NCBI RefSeq assembly: GCF_016107655.1
Contig: NZ_JABASX010000009.1
Location: 62,001-126,000, forward strand
Length of the DNA stretch: 64,000 nt
Direction of reading: 5' to 3'
DNA from: Brevibacterium antiquum
Lineage (GTDB): Bacteria; Actinomycetota; Actinomycetes; Actinomycetales; Brevibacteriaceae
Shown: positions 52,485 through 63,717 of the stretch, piece after piece
Numbering within the stretch: the stretch's first letter is position 1
Layout: every line of letters starts with the position of its first letter
Translations under genes and position numbers: made by a program
The notes under the pieces: model-generated
Told to the model about the DNA's origin: nothing
The model's database searches: none
Seen by the model: the letters and a program-made list of their open reading frames with translations, nothing else

Positions 52485-54119
52485 GTGTCGAATTCCAAGA
52501 ATGAGCTCATCAGCCAATGGCGGACGGTGGTCTCGACCCTGGATCAGGACCCCAGTCTCACCGCTCATCAGAGGGGCTTCCTCTCACTTGCAGTGCCCAA
52601 GGCTCTCGTCGACAACGCATTGGTCCTGCTTGCTGTCCGGGATGAACACACGCGCAGAACCATCGAGACTCGCCTCCTCGGTCCTCTGACCAGGGAGTTC
52701 TCTCATGTTCTTGGGTTCGAAGTGACCTTCGGGTTCGTCGTCGATCCCGAACTGGACGTTCCGATCAGGTTCGAAGATCTCATCGGGGAACCCACACCGG
52801 GATCACCCATCGAAATCGATCCGGAGACATCCACCTCGGCGATGGGATCTGCCGGGTCTCCGGCCTATGCACCGTCACAGACCGCGACCGCTGCGCCTCA
52901 GACCCCGGGGCCCTACAACCGCGCGCCACATCCGCAGCCGCAGACGCCCAGGTACGAGGACACCGGGCCAGCGCCCAGCAACGGGGCGCCTGTGGAAAGA
53001 ACGACGCGAGAGATGAAGATCGCCGAGGCGACCGCCGCCCAGTCGACTCCACCGGTCGAGGTTCCCGGCGTCGCCCAGCTCAACCCCAAGTACACCTTCG
53101 ACACCTTCGTCATCGGGGCGTCCAACCGATTCGCCCATGCTGCGGCCTTCGCCGTGGCCGAGGCACCGGCCAAGGCCTACAACCCTCTGTTCATCTACGG
53201 CGATTCGGGGCTGGGTAAGACACACCTCCTGCACGCGATCGGGTACTACGCGACACAGCTGTTCCCCGAGATCAGAGTGAAATACGTCTCGAGCGAAGAG
53301 TTCGTCAACGACTTCATCAACACGATCGGTTCGTCGAAGACGTCGAACTCCCTGCGACCAGCATTTCAGCGTCGCTACCGCGAGGTCGACATCCTGATGA
53401 TCGATGACATCCAGTTCCTGCAGGGCAAAGATGCGACGGTCGAAGAGTTCTTCCACACATTCAATGCTCTGCACAATGAGGTCAAACAGGTCGTCATCAC
53501 CTCTGACCAGCCCCCGAAGATGCTCAAGGGCTTCGAGGAGCGACTGCGTTCACGCTTCGAGTGGGGCCTCCTGACAGATGTGCAGCCCCCGGACATGGAG
53601 ACGCGCTTTGCGATTCTGCGTCGGAAGGCGGCCGGCGAACACCTCGATGTTCCCAATGACGTGCTCGAATACATCGCATCGCGGATCTCCTCGAACATCC
53701 GCGAGCTCGAGGGCGCTCTCATTCGTGTGACTGCCTTCGCCAACCTCAACGATCAACAGGTCGACGTCAGTTTGGCCGAGACCGTCCTCAAGGACTTCAT
53801 CACCCAGGACGACACCCCAGCCATCACCGCTGCCGACATCATGGGGCAGACCGCTGCCTACTTCAGCCTCACCCTCGATGACCTGTGCGGCACATCCCGA
53901 TCACGGACACTGACCACTGCTCGCCAGATCGCCATGTACCTGTGCCGTGAACTCACGGAGCTGTCGTTGCCGAAGATCGGACAGGCGTTCGGCGGCCGCG
54001 ATCACACCACCGTGATGCATGCGAACAAGAAGATTCGAACTCAGATGGCTGAACGACGGGCGGTCTACACTCAGGTCACCGAGTTAACAAACCGCATTAA
54101 ACAGCAACATCGCCTATAG
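52485..54119 (+). CDS. dnaA: Chromosomal replication initiator DnaA
   Basis: The protein has 544 residues from GTG 52485, chosen because GGAGGA sits 10 bases upstream; TTG 52479 and ATG 52446 are in-frame alternatives. N-terminal DnaB/DiaA-contact domain I (LISQWRTVVSTLDQDPSLTA), a Pro-rich linker (~95-205), and an AAA+ ATPase: Walker A LFIYGDSGLGKTHLLHAIGY, Walker B DILMIDDIQFLQGK, sensor II region ISSNIRELEGALIRV. The DNA-binding domain IV ends with FGGRDHTTVMHANKKIRTQM, the DnaA signature. DnaA boxes flank it on both sides. Confidence 0.97.
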   Translation: MSNSKNELISQWRTVVSTLDQDPSLTAHQRGFLSLAVPKALVDNALVLLAVRDEHTRRTIETRLLGPLTREFSHVLGFEVTFGFVVDPELDVPIRFEDLIGEPTPGSPIEIDPETSTSAMGSAGSPAYAPSQTATAAPQTPGPYNRAPHPQPQTPRYEDTGPAPSNGAPVERTTREMKIAEATAAQSTPPVEVPGVAQLNPKYTFDTFVIGASNRFAHAAAFAVAEAPAKAYNPLFIYGDSGLGKTHLLHAIGYYATQLFPEIRVKYVSSEEFVNDFINTIGSSKTSNSLRPAFQRRYREVDILMIDDIQFLQGKDATVEEFFHTFNALHNEVKQVVITSDQPPKMLKGFEERLRSRFEWGLLTDVQPPDMETRFAILRRKAAGEHLDVPNDVLEYIASRISSNIRELEGALIRVTAFANLNDQQVDVSLAETVLKDFITQDDTPAITAADIMGQTAAYFSLTLDDLCGTSRSRTLTTARQIAMYLCRELTELSLPKIGQAFGGRDHTTVMHANKKIRTQMAERRAVYTQVTELTNRIKQQHRL

Positions 54120-54660
54120 AACGCGGTATACACATCTGTGGATAACCATGGGGACAAACCACGTAACCTGGGGATAGAATGGTGGATAACTTCACGAAGT
54201 GAGTGGACGGATGTGAACTACATGGATGTGCTTACCCAAGCGCCCACCGAAGCATGTGTCTGTGTACACAGGGGATCCACACCCTCGGAAGTCGCTCGGC
54301 CCTTGATTACTAGGGCGTAACCGTTGGTTGTCCACACACTCCACAGGTGCTAATACTTCTACTCTATGAATTGAAGTTGTAAGAGGGTGACCGCCACCGA
54401 CTGCATCGGCTCGGTCGAGAAGCTCTCGAGGGAGAGCTCGACACACACTTCGACCACGCTCGATTATTCGAACACATGGTCACAGTCGATTCTCGAATGC
54501 GAGATCCTTCAGGTCCTGATCTGAGCAGAGCCTGTGGCTGATCATGTTGTTGTCAGCCCGATGCCCCGACGCTGAGATTTCCGCTAGGCTGTGTAGAGTT
54601 TTCCGAGCAACGTCAAGCCAGTGTCTTGAATACGTCGGGTGGTCGCCCCGAAGGAGTAAA
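54120..54660. other. Putative oriC (dnaA-dnaN intergenic region)
   Basis: The 541-bp region contains a perfect DnaA box TGTGGATAA at 54137-54145, near-matches GGTGGATAA 54181-54189, TTGTCCACA 54328-54336 and GGATCCACA 54273-54281, and an A+T-rich stretch ~54348-54384 (GCTAATACTTCTACTCTATG, then AATTGAAG) suitable as an unwinding element. This is the usual actinobacterial origin location. The dnaN promoter must lie near its right end. Confidence 0.75.
54137..54145. promoter_or_regulatory. DnaA box (perfect)
   Basis: TGTGGATAA, reverse complement TTATCCACA, 18 bp after the dnaA stop. Confidence 0.85.
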
Positions 54661-55800
54661 GTGAACGCCGAAGCATCTCCCCTGAAGTTCAAAGTCAATC
54701 GCGATATCCTTGCCGATGCGGTGACTTGGGCTACCAAGACCCTCCCCAGTCGTCCTTCCGCACCAGTGCTCACCGGCATTCTCATCACCGCCGAGGCTGG
54801 TGGGACCGTACGTCTCTCCGTCTTCGACTACGAAGTCTCGTCCCGAGTCGAGATCGCAGCCGATGTCGTGACCGCCGGCACTGTTCTCGTGTCCGGCCGA
54901 CTCCTCGCCGACATCTCCAAGGCCCTCCCGAACCAGGAAGTCACGCTCGAGCAGATCGATTCGAAGGTCGACGTCACCTGCAGCTCGTCTCGGTTCTCAC
55001 TGATGACGATGCCTGTCGGCGAATACCCATCGTTGCCTCAGGTCCCCGACGCCTCAGGGACCGTTGCAGCCGGTGAATTCCAGAACGCCGTCTCACAGGT
55101 CACGATCGCAACGTCGAAAGACGACACCCTGCCGATCCTGACCAGCGTTCGCGTCGAGATCGAAGGCGAAAAGGTCACACTTCTGGCCACCGACCGCTAC
55201 CGGCTCGCTGTCCGGGAGTTCACCTGGAACCCCGGACGTCCCGACGTCTCCGCTGTCGCACTTCTGCGCGGACGCACTCTCTCTGACGTCTCGAAGTCAC
55301 TCGGCGGTGATGTCACGATCGGTCTGAGCAACGATGCAGGCAAGGATCTCATCTCCTTCACCTCGGCGGGCCGAGTCACAACCTCACTCCTCGTCGAAGG
55401 TGAGTACCCCAAGGTTCGTTCGCTGTTCCCTGATTCCGTGCCGATCCACGCGATCGTCGAAACCGGTGTTCTGCGTGAAGCTGTCCGTCGTGTCTCCCTC
55501 GTCGCCGAACGGAACACTCCGCTGCGCTTCGAGGTCAGCGACGGGATGCTCACACTCCACGCCGGAACCGGCGACGATGCCCAAGCATCGGAAGCCGTCG
55601 AGGCTGTGCTGCAGGGTGATCCGATCACAGTCGGCTTCAATCCTCACTACATCGCCGAAGGTCTCGCTGCCATCGAGAGCCCGTACGTGAACTTCTCGTT
55701 CACCCAGCCGATGAAGCCCGTCATCATCTCGGGTCAGAGGGATCTGGAATCGTCGGCCGACGAATCGTATCGGTACTTGCTCATGCCAACGCGTATCTGA
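54661..55800 (+). CDS. dnaN: DNA polymerase III beta sliding clamp
   Basis: The 379-residue clamp has three similar domains: KFKVNRDILADAVTWATKTL, then GTVLVSGRLLADISKALPNQ, KVTLLATDRYRLAVREFTWN and the C-terminal YLLMPTRI. GTG 54661 was chosen for AAGGAG at 54651-54656; the longer in-frame ATG at 54544 reads through origin DNA. The stop is followed at once by the recF ATG. Confidence 0.96.
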   Translation: MNAEASPLKFKVNRDILADAVTWATKTLPSRPSAPVLTGILITAEAGGTVRLSVFDYEVSSRVEIAADVVTAGTVLVSGRLLADISKALPNQEVTLEQIDSKVDVTCSSSRFSLMTMPVGEYPSLPQVPDASGTVAAGEFQNAVSQVTIATSKDDTLPILTSVRVEIEGEKVTLLATDRYRLAVREFTWNPGRPDVSAVALLRGRTLSDVSKSLGGDVTIGLSNDAGKDLISFTSAGRVTTSLLVEGEYPKVRSLFPDSVPIHAIVETGVLREAVRRVSLVAERNTPLRFEVSDGMLTLHAGTGDDAQASEAVEAVLQGDPITVGFNPHYIAEGLAAIESPYVNFSFTQPMKPVIISGQRDLESSADESYRYLLMPTRI

Positions 55801-56925
55801 ATGTGGATATCCCGACTTTCGCTGCGTAACTACCGGTCCTATCCCGAGCTCGACCTCGAGTTCGAACCCGGGGTCACCACATTCGTGGCCGACAACGGGA
55901 CCGGCAAGACCAATATCGTCGAAGCCATCGGGTATCTGGCTCACCTGCGCTCTCATCGAGTGGCCTTCGATGCGCCGCTGGTCAATGAATCCGCGCACAC
56001 GGCAACCGTGTCCGCTCTCGTCAACCGCGATCAGCGACATGCCACGGTCGAAGTCTCGATCCAGTCCAAGGGCGCGAACCGGGCACGGGTCAACCGCTCC
56101 CCGGTGAAGATGAAGGAGATACTCGGACTCGTCTCCTGTGTCGTCTTCGCACCAGAGGATCTCAGCCTTGTCCGGGGCGAACCAGCAGAACGACGGTCAT
56201 GGATCGACACCTTGGTCGTTTCCCGCAATCCTCGCTATTCCTCGGTGATCACAGATTTCGAACGTGCTCTCAAGCAGCGCAACGCACTGCTCAAACGTCT
56301 GCGCGAGGATCGCGACCCCGGCCTCGAGGCGACGTTGGACATCTGGAACATGGCCTATGCGGACTCAGCCTCCGAGCTGGTGTACGGCAGGCAGAGGATC
56401 CTCGCCGATATCGTCGAGCCGCTGCAGAAGAACTTCGCCTATATCGCTGCCGATGCTCGACTGGAACGTCAAGGAATCAAGGCTCGCTACGATTCACGCA
56501 TCGATTATTCTCAGGCCGAATCCGCTGCCGAATGCCGGGAGCTGCTGCTGGCTGCCCTCGAGCGCAGACGCACCACGGAGATCGAACGGGGTCTGACCCT
56601 GCACGGTCCCGGTCGTGACGACCTGGCTCTGACGATCGGCGACCATCCGGCGAAGGGCTACGCCTCACACGGCGAGACCTGGTCGCTGGCTCTTGCCATG
56701 CAGCTGGCCGGATGGGATCTGCTGAGCTCCGATGCCGGGTCGGCCGCCGAACAGCCGGTCCTTGTCCTCGACGATGTGTTCGCCGAACTCGACACTGGAC
56801 GTCGGAACCGACTGGCCTCTCGGATCACTGAAGCTGAGCAGGTATTCATCACCGCAGCCGTCGACGGAGATCTGCCCACAGGGCTTGAGGGCCGAAGGAT
56901 CGCTCAGGAGCGTCTGCTCCCATGA
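55801..56925 (+). CDS. recF: DNA replication and repair protein RecF
   Basis: The 374-residue SMC-like ATPase begins MWISRLSLRNYRSYPELDLE, with Walker A FVADNGTGKTNIVEAIGYLA, signature region LTLHGPGRDDLALTIGDHPA (QDD-type), and Walker B PVLVLDDVFAELDTGRRNRL. It loads RecA at gaps. It directly follows dnaN and overlaps the next gene by ATGA. Confidence 0.95.
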   Translation: MWISRLSLRNYRSYPELDLEFEPGVTTFVADNGTGKTNIVEAIGYLAHLRSHRVAFDAPLVNESAHTATVSALVNRDQRHATVEVSIQSKGANRARVNRSPVKMKEILGLVSCVVFAPEDLSLVRGEPAERRSWIDTLVVSRNPRYSSVITDFERALKQRNALLKRLREDRDPGLEATLDIWNMAYADSASELVYGRQRILADIVEPLQKNFAYIAADARLERQGIKARYDSRIDYSQAESAAECRELLLAALERRRTTEIERGLTLHGPGRDDLALTIGDHPAKGYASHGETWSLALAMQLAGWDLLSSDAGSAAEQPVLVLDDVFAELDTGRRNRLASRITEAEQVFITAAVDGDLPTGLEGRRIAQERLLP

Positions 56926-57434
56926 GCGGGATCGAGAAAGACACCTCAACTCCGGTCGCAGCACTTGAAGCTCTTGACCGGGTGCGTCGGATGGAAGCGA
57001 CCGAAGCGAAATTCGTCCGCAGCCGCCGCCGGTCACGACTGCGAGGCGAAGCCATCTACTCCTCGCCGGGCAAGGACAAACGTGACCCTGCAGCGATCTC
57101 ATCGGCGCTGGGAAAGCTGATCTCCGCCCGAGGCTGGTCGTCTTCCATCGACATCGGCAAGGTGCTGGGCCGGTGGCCTGATCTGGTGGGAGAACAGGTC
57201 GCAATGCACTGCAAACCCGTCGACTTCTCTCCTCCGCTGCTCATCATCGCCGCCGACTCGACGACATGGGCGACTCAGCTGCGGGTGCTCAAGCCCACGA
57301 TCCTCAGAGCGTTGGAGGCCGGTCTCGGCTCGCAGACGATCACGGAGATTGAGATCCGCGGGCCACGAGGACGTAGTTTCAAGAAGGGTCGGCGCAGTGT
57401 GTCCGGACGTGGTCCACGAGACACCTTCGGCTGA
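56922..57434 (+). CDS. DUF721/DciA-like protein
   Basis: The 170-residue protein has a basic N-terminal region (SRRRSRLRGEAIYSSPGKDK) and a DUF721 domain: WSSSIDIGKVLGRWPDLVGE, VAMHCKPVDFSPPLLIIAAD and STTWATQLRVLKPTILRALE. DUF721 proteins include DciA, which loads the replicative helicase in bacteria without DnaC; this genome has DnaB, so the role is plausible. Start overlaps the recF stop (ATGA). The basic Gly/Arg-rich C-terminal tail is variable. Confidence 0.88.
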   Translation: MSGIEKDTSTPVAALEALDRVRRMEATEAKFVRSRRRSRLRGEAIYSSPGKDKRDPAAISSALGKLISARGWSSSIDIGKVLGRWPDLVGEQVAMHCKPVDFSPPLLIIAADSTTWATQLRVLKPTILRALEAGLGSQTITEIEIRGPRGRSFKKGRRSVSGRGPRDTFG

Positions 57435-57596
57435 GAAGTTTCCGAGTCTGTACTGCGGCAGATCTGAAAAACCATAGAGGGCCTTAAACGGCGATAGCCG
57501 GTCCCGTTCGTGCCCGGGGGTACATCTGAGGCTTCAAAATTCCGCAAATGCACCTTAATGGGCCGCTTACGGGCATTTCCGGGCGTGGCGCGGTAG

Positions 57597-59633
<2,037 letters not shown>

Positions 59634-59638
59634 TCCTC

Positions 59639-59674
59639 ACCGTCGGTTCTCGGCCGCTGCCGGGAGCCGACGGT
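59639..59674 (+). terminator. Hairpin between gyrB and gyrA
   Basis: A 15-bp stem with two G-U pairs (ACCGTCGGTTCTCGG / CCGGGAGCCGACGGT) and a 6-nt loop, six bases after the gyrB stop. No T-run follows, so it may attenuate rather than end transcription, or protect the gyrB 3' end. Confidence 0.6.
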
Positions 59675-59742
59675 CACACAGACTCTCACGAATTCACTCA
59701 CCGCCGTGCTGCGCGGGTTAAGACACAAGGGAAGAGCCCACA

Positions 59743-62301
59743 TTGGCTGACGAAAACGATATCGGAACCGAAATCAACCGTGTCGAACAGGTTGATCTCA
59801 ATCTGGAGATGCAGAGGTCGTACCTCGATTACGCGATGAGCGTGATCGTCGGGCGTGCCCTGCCGGACGTCCGCGATGGACTCAAACCTGTCCACCGGCG
59901 CGTGCTGTACGCGATGTTCGACGGCGGCTACCGCCCGGACCGCAACTTCTCGAAGTGCTCACGCGTCGTCGGCGACGTCATGGGCCAGTACCATCCGCAC
60001 GGCGATAGTGCGATCTACGATGCGATGGTCCGCCTCGTGCAGCCGTGGACGATGCGCTACCCGCTCGTCGCCGGACAGGGCAACTTCGGGTCACCAGGAG
60101 ATGACGGTGCTGCCGCGCCTCGTTACACCGAGTGCAAGATGGCTCCTATGGCCCTTGAGATGGTCAGGGACATCGAAGAGGGCACTGTCGACTTCCAAGA
60201 CAACTACGACGGTCGGAACCAAGAGCCGACGGTTCTGCCCTCGCGGTTCCCGAACCTGCTGGTCAACGGTTCCTCTGGTATCGCCGTGGGTATGGCCACG
60301 AACATCCCGCCGCACAACCTTCGTGAGGTTGCCGCTGGAGCTCAGTGGCTTCTCGCCCACCCCGAAGTCAGCAAGGAAGAGGCACTGGAGGCGTTGCTCG
60401 GCATCGTCAAAGGCCCCGACTTCCCGATGGCCGCGACGATCCTGGGCCGCAAGGGCATCGAGGACATGTACCGCACCGGCCGCGGTTCGATCACGCAGCG
60501 CGCCGTAGTCGAGGTCGAGGAGATCCAGGGACGCACCTGCTTGGTCGTCACGGAGCTGCCGCACATGGTCAACCCCGACACCCTGGCCGCGAAGATCGCC
60601 TCCTACGTCAAAGACGGCAAGGTCGCCGGCATCGCAGACCTCCGCGACGAGTCATCGGGACGCACCGGACAGCGTCTGGTCATCGTGCTCAAGCGCGATG
60701 CGGTGGCGAAGGTCGTGCTCAACAACCTCTACAAGCACACCTCGCTGCAGGAGAACTTCTCCGCGAACATGCTGGCGATCGTCGACAGCGTACCGCGCAC
60801 GCTCAGCCTGGACTCGTTCCTGCGCCTGTGGGTCAAGCACCAGATCGAAGTCATCGTCCGGCGCACCGAATTCCGTCTGCGCAAGGCCGAGGAGCGCGCG
60901 CATATCTTGCGCGGCTACCTCAAGGCACTCGATGCCCTCGACGAGGTCATTGCTCTGATCCGTCGTTCACCGTCATCAGACGAAGCTCGCACTGGTCTGA
61001 TGGAGCTCCTCGAGGTCGATGAGATTCAGGCCAATGCCATTCTCGATCTGCAGCTGCGTCGCCTCGCCGCCCTGGAACGCCTGAAGATCCAGGAAGAGGC
61101 CGAGAAGATCGAACAGCAGATCGCTGAGTTCAAATACATCCTCGCGACTCCTGCCCGTCAGCGTGAGATCGTCTCGGAAGAACTCGACGAGATCGTCGAT
61201 CGCTACGGTGACGACCGCCGGACCAAGATCCTGGCTGGATTCGACGGAGATGTGTCGATGGAAGACCTGATTCCGGAGGAAGAGGTCGTCGTCACCATCA
61301 CCCGCGGCGGGTATGCCAAGCGCACCCAGAACCACCTGTACCGGGCACAGCACCGTGGTGGAAAGGGCATCAAGGGTGCAAACCTGCGCGGAGACGATGT
61401 CGTCGAGCAGTTCTTCGTCACCTCCACACACAACTGGCTGCTGTTCTTCACGAACACCGGTCGCGTGTACCGGGCCAAGGCCTACGAGCTCCCAGAAGGA
61501 TCACGGGACGCCAAGGGCCAGCACGTGGCGAACCTGCTTGCTCTGCAGCCGGGTGAGACGATCGCCAAGGTGCTCTCCATCCGAGACTACGAAGAGGCTG
61601 ACTTCCTCATCCTGGCCACGATGTCCGGTGTCGTGAAGAAGACCCGTCTGAGTGAGTACGACTCGAACCGCACGGGCGGCGTCATCGCGATCAACCTCCG
61701 TGAGTACAAGGGTCAGCCGGATGAGCTGGTCTCGGCACGGATCGTCAGCTCCGAGGACCACCTCCTGATGATCTCCCGCAAGGGAATGTCGATCCGGTTC
61801 GCAGCCGACGACGACTCGATTCGCCCACTGGGACGAGTCACCGGCGGTGTGACAGGAATGAAGTTCAAGGGTGATGACGAGCTGCTGACCATGGACGTCA
61901 TCCAGCCCGATACCTTCGTCTTCGTCGTGACAGAGGGCGGCTATGCGAAGCGGACGCCGGTCGACGAATACCGTCTGCAGGGCCGTGGTGGCCTGGGAAT
62001 TCGGGTTGCCAAGATCACGGAGCAGCGCGGAGACCTGGTGGGTGGACTGATCGTCGATGAGGGAGAAGAAGTCCTCGTCGTCATGGAGCGCGGTAAGATC
62101 GTTCGGTCGAATATCGATGAAGTTCCGGCTAAGGGACGCAACACGATGGGTGTGGTGTTCGCGAAACCGGGCAAGAATGATCGTATTATCGCAGTAACGC
62201 GTGGACCCGAGATCGTGGTCGAAGAACTTGACGAAGAAGCTGAGGAACCGGAGGGTGAGGACGTAGAGTCTCAGACCGGCAGCGAGGATGTGGAAGAGTG
62301 A
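59743..62301 (+). CDS. gyrA: DNA gyrase subunit A
   Basis: The 852-residue subunit has the catalytic tyrosine in [33 protein letters not shown] with the usual Ser and Asp at the quinolone positions (susceptible-type residues), and six beta-pinwheel repeats in the C-terminal domain with a GyrA-box version [15 protein letters not shown]. Acidic C-terminal tail. TTG start at 59743 after GGGAAGAG. Its stop overlaps the next gene's GTG. Confidence 0.97.
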   Translation: MADENDIGTEINRVEQVDLNLEMQRSYLDYAMSVIVGRALPDVRDGLKPVHRRVLYAMFDGGYRPDRNFSKCSRVVGDVMGQYHPHGDSAIYDAMVRLVQPWTMRYPLVAGQGNFGSPGDDGAAAPRYTECKMAPMALEMVRDIEEGTVDFQDNYDGRNQEPTVLPSRFPNLLVNGSSGIAVGMATNIPPHNLREVAAGAQWLLAHPEVSKEEALEALLGIVKGPDFPMAATILGRKGIEDMYRTGRGSITQRAVVEVEEIQGRTCLVVTELPHMVNPDTLAAKIASYVKDGKVAGIADLRDESSGRTGQRLVIVLKRDAVAKVVLNNLYKHTSLQENFSANMLAIVDSVPRTLSLDSFLRLWVKHQIEVIVRRTEFRLRKAEERAHILRGYLKALDALDEVIALIRRSPSSDEARTGLMELLEVDEIQANAILDLQLRRLAALERLKIQEEAEKIEQQIAEFKYILATPARQREIVSEELDEIVDRYGDDRRTKILAGFDGDVSMEDLIPEEEVVVTITRGGYAKRTQNHLYRAQHRGGKGIKGANLRGDDVVEQFFVTSTHNWLLFFTNTGRVYRAKAYELPEGSRDAKGQHVANLLALQPGETIAKVLSIRDYEEADFLILATMSGVVKKTRLSEYDSNRTGGVIAINLREYKGQPDELVSARIVSSEDHLLMISRKGMSIRFAADDDSIRPLGRVTGGVTGMKFKGDDELLTMDVIQPDTFVFVVTEGGYAKRTPVDEYRLQGRGGLGIRVAKITEQRGDLVGGLIVDEGEEVLVVMERGKIVRSNIDEVPAKGRNTMGVVFAKPGKNDRIIAVTRGPEIVVEELDEEAEEPEGEDVESQTGSEDVEE

Positions 62302-63125
62302 GCGACAACAAACAGCCAGGCTCAGGCAAGATCATACGCACGTCCAGTGGTTCCACCCGCTTGACGGCAGGATCGTCGAAGAACGGGGAGAAGGCTGATC
62401 CTGCGGCCGGCTCGGGAAACTCGGCGGGTTCGGGCAGCTCCGGGAATTCGGGCAAGTCATCCGATAAGACCCGGGTGGTGGCTCCTCCTGCCCCCAAAGC
62501 CTCTCCGAAACCCAACCGGGCTCCTTCGGCCGGGCAGTCCTCAGGAGGTTCAGCTGCGGCTGGACAGTCCTCGTCCGGAACTGCTGCGGGCGGCTCCGCG
62601 CCTTCGAGCCAGGCAACCGGGTCACAGAAGGCATCGTCCGGAAGCGGCCCTGCCACCTCGGCGATGGGATCAGCGACCAACACCATTCGCGCCAGCTCCG
62701 GCAGCGTGAAAATGGGCGTCAAGAACATGGTCGACAGCGGCAAGGGCAATAAGAAGAAAAAGGGCCCGCGCACTGTTCGCCTCACCGTATCGGCGGTGGA
62801 CCCGTGGTCGGTCATGAAGATGTCGTTCCTCATGTCCGTGGCTATCGGCATCGCCACCATCGTGGCTTTCGTCGTGCTCTGGGTCGTCCTCCAGGCCACC
62901 GGCGTCATGAGCGGTCTTGAAGCGACGATTTCCGAAGTTGCTGGCGCGGAATCGGCTGAGAAAATTGTCGGGATCTTCGGATTCGGCCGAGTCGTGGCAG
63001 CCGGCTTCATCATCGCGGTCATCAACATCGTACTGATGACTGCCCTGTCGACTTTGGCTGCGTTCATCTACAACATCGGATCCCTCATTGCGGGTGGGTT
63101 CCATCTGACGCTGACCGACGACTGA
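62298..63125 (+). CDS. DUF3566 membrane protein with long disordered N-terminus
   Basis: The 275-residue protein has ~150 residues rich in Gly/Ser/Ala/Pro (many SSG and GSA units), then [20 protein letters not shown], a TM (~180-203), a second TM (~235-257) and [16 protein letters not shown]. This is the actinobacterial DUF3566 protein that follows gyrA (CwsA/Rv0007-like position in mycobacteria). Function unknown, likely membrane and division related. GTGA overlap with gyrA suggests coupling. Confidence 0.9.
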   Translation: MSDNKQPGSGKIIRTSSGSTRLTAGSSKNGEKADPAAGSGNSAGSGSSGNSGKSSDKTRVVAPPAPKASPKPNRAPSAGQSSGGSAAAGQSSSGTAAGGSAPSSQATGSQKASSGSGPATSAMGSATNTIRASSGSVKMGVKNMVDSGKGNKKKKGPRTVRLTVSAVDPWSVMKMSFLMSVAIGIATIVAFVVLWVVLQATGVMSGLEATISEVAGAESAEKIVGIFGFGRVVAAGFIIAVINIVLMTALSTLAAFIYNIGSLIAGGFHLTLTDD

Positions 63126-63198
63126 GAACCGACGACTGAGACCAGCAACAGCCTGGTTCGGGGCTCATCTGCCCCACCCTGACTCCAGAAGCCGACGG

Positions 63199-63232
63199 CG
63201 GCTCGGAATCCCAACTCGGGAATTCCGAGCCG
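63199..63232 (+). terminator. Hairpin terminator after the gyrBA operon
   Basis: CGGCTCGGAAT-(T bulge)-CCC/GGG arms: stem 63199-63212 with 63218-63232, loop ~5 nt, one bulged base. It lies 73 bp after the DUF3566 stop and before tRNA-Ile. Confidence 0.65.
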
Positions 63233-63356
63233 TTGTCAGCCGGGTCAGGGCCGATCTCAGAGTATGCTGGGGTCATGTGAGGCGAGTCACTGTCAGCCGA
63301 TTTGTGTTGGAATGAGCCGTTGGGTATCGTTTTACTTCGGGTTCACCCCCTGAAAA

Positions 63357-63430
63357 GGGCCTATAGCTCAGGCGGTTAGAGCGCTTCGCTGATAACGAAG
63401 AGGTCCCTGGTTCAAGTCCAGGTAGGCCCA
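63357..63430 (+). tRNA. tRNA-Ile (GAT)
   Basis: The cloverleaf folds with acceptor arms GGGCCTA/TAGGCCC, D-arm, anticodon stem CTTCG/CGAAG around CTGATAA (anticodon GAT), variable loop and T-arm CCTGGTTCAAGTCCAGG. 74 nt including discriminator A. CCA is not encoded. Confidence 0.96.
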
Positions 63431-63449
63431 CATCCTTTCGAGGAGGATC

Positions 63450-63566
63450 ATGAAGAAATGGATTCTCAGTGGTCTCACACTTGTGGGACTCGGAGTTTTC
63501 TTCCGGTGGCGGCACGGTAATCAGAGTGCCCAGGCCGAATGGTCCGAACACACGGACTCGGTGTGA
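63450..63566 (+). CDS. DLW-39-like small membrane-anchored protein
   Basis: The 38-residue protein begins MKKWILSGLTLVGLGVFF, a single hydrophobic helix, then a basic RWRHGNQ and an acidic end AEWSEHTDSV. Small proteins of this kind (DLW-39 family) lie between tRNA-Ile and tRNA-Ala next to gyrA in Actinobacteria; the conserved DLW is AEW here. A near-perfect ribosome-binding site GAGGAGGATC precedes the ATG. Function unknown. Confidence 0.75.
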   Translation: MKKWILSGLTLVGLGVFFRWRHGNQSAQAEWSEHTDSV

Positions 63567-63581
63567 AGGCGATTCCCTTCT

Positions 63582-63657
63582 GGGGGTATGGCGCAATTGG
63601 TAGCGCACCTGCTTTGCAAGCAGGGGGTTAGGGGTTCGAGTCCCCTTACCTCCACCA
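63582..63657 (+). tRNA. tRNA-Ala (TGC)
   Basis: Acceptor GGGGGTA pairs with TACCTCC with a G-T at the third pair, the alanine identity determinant. Anticodon stem CCTGC/GCAGG around TTTGCAA (anticodon TGC), T-arm GGGGTTCGAGTCCCC. CCA is encoded at the 3' end. Confidence 0.96.
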
Positions 63658-63663
63658 GAAACA

Positions 63664-63698
63664 CGAAGGCTCCGGACCAGTATGGTTCGGAGCCTTCG
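63664..63698. terminator. Hairpin terminator between tRNA-Ala and the CHAP gene
   Basis: CGAAGGCTCCG stem with CGGAGCCTTCG, 11 bp plus a near-complete extension (GACC/GGTT), small loop. It serves the tRNA unit and the convergent gene. Confidence 0.75.
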
Positions 63699-63717
63699 TC
63701 GTTCTGGAGGGGAACTG

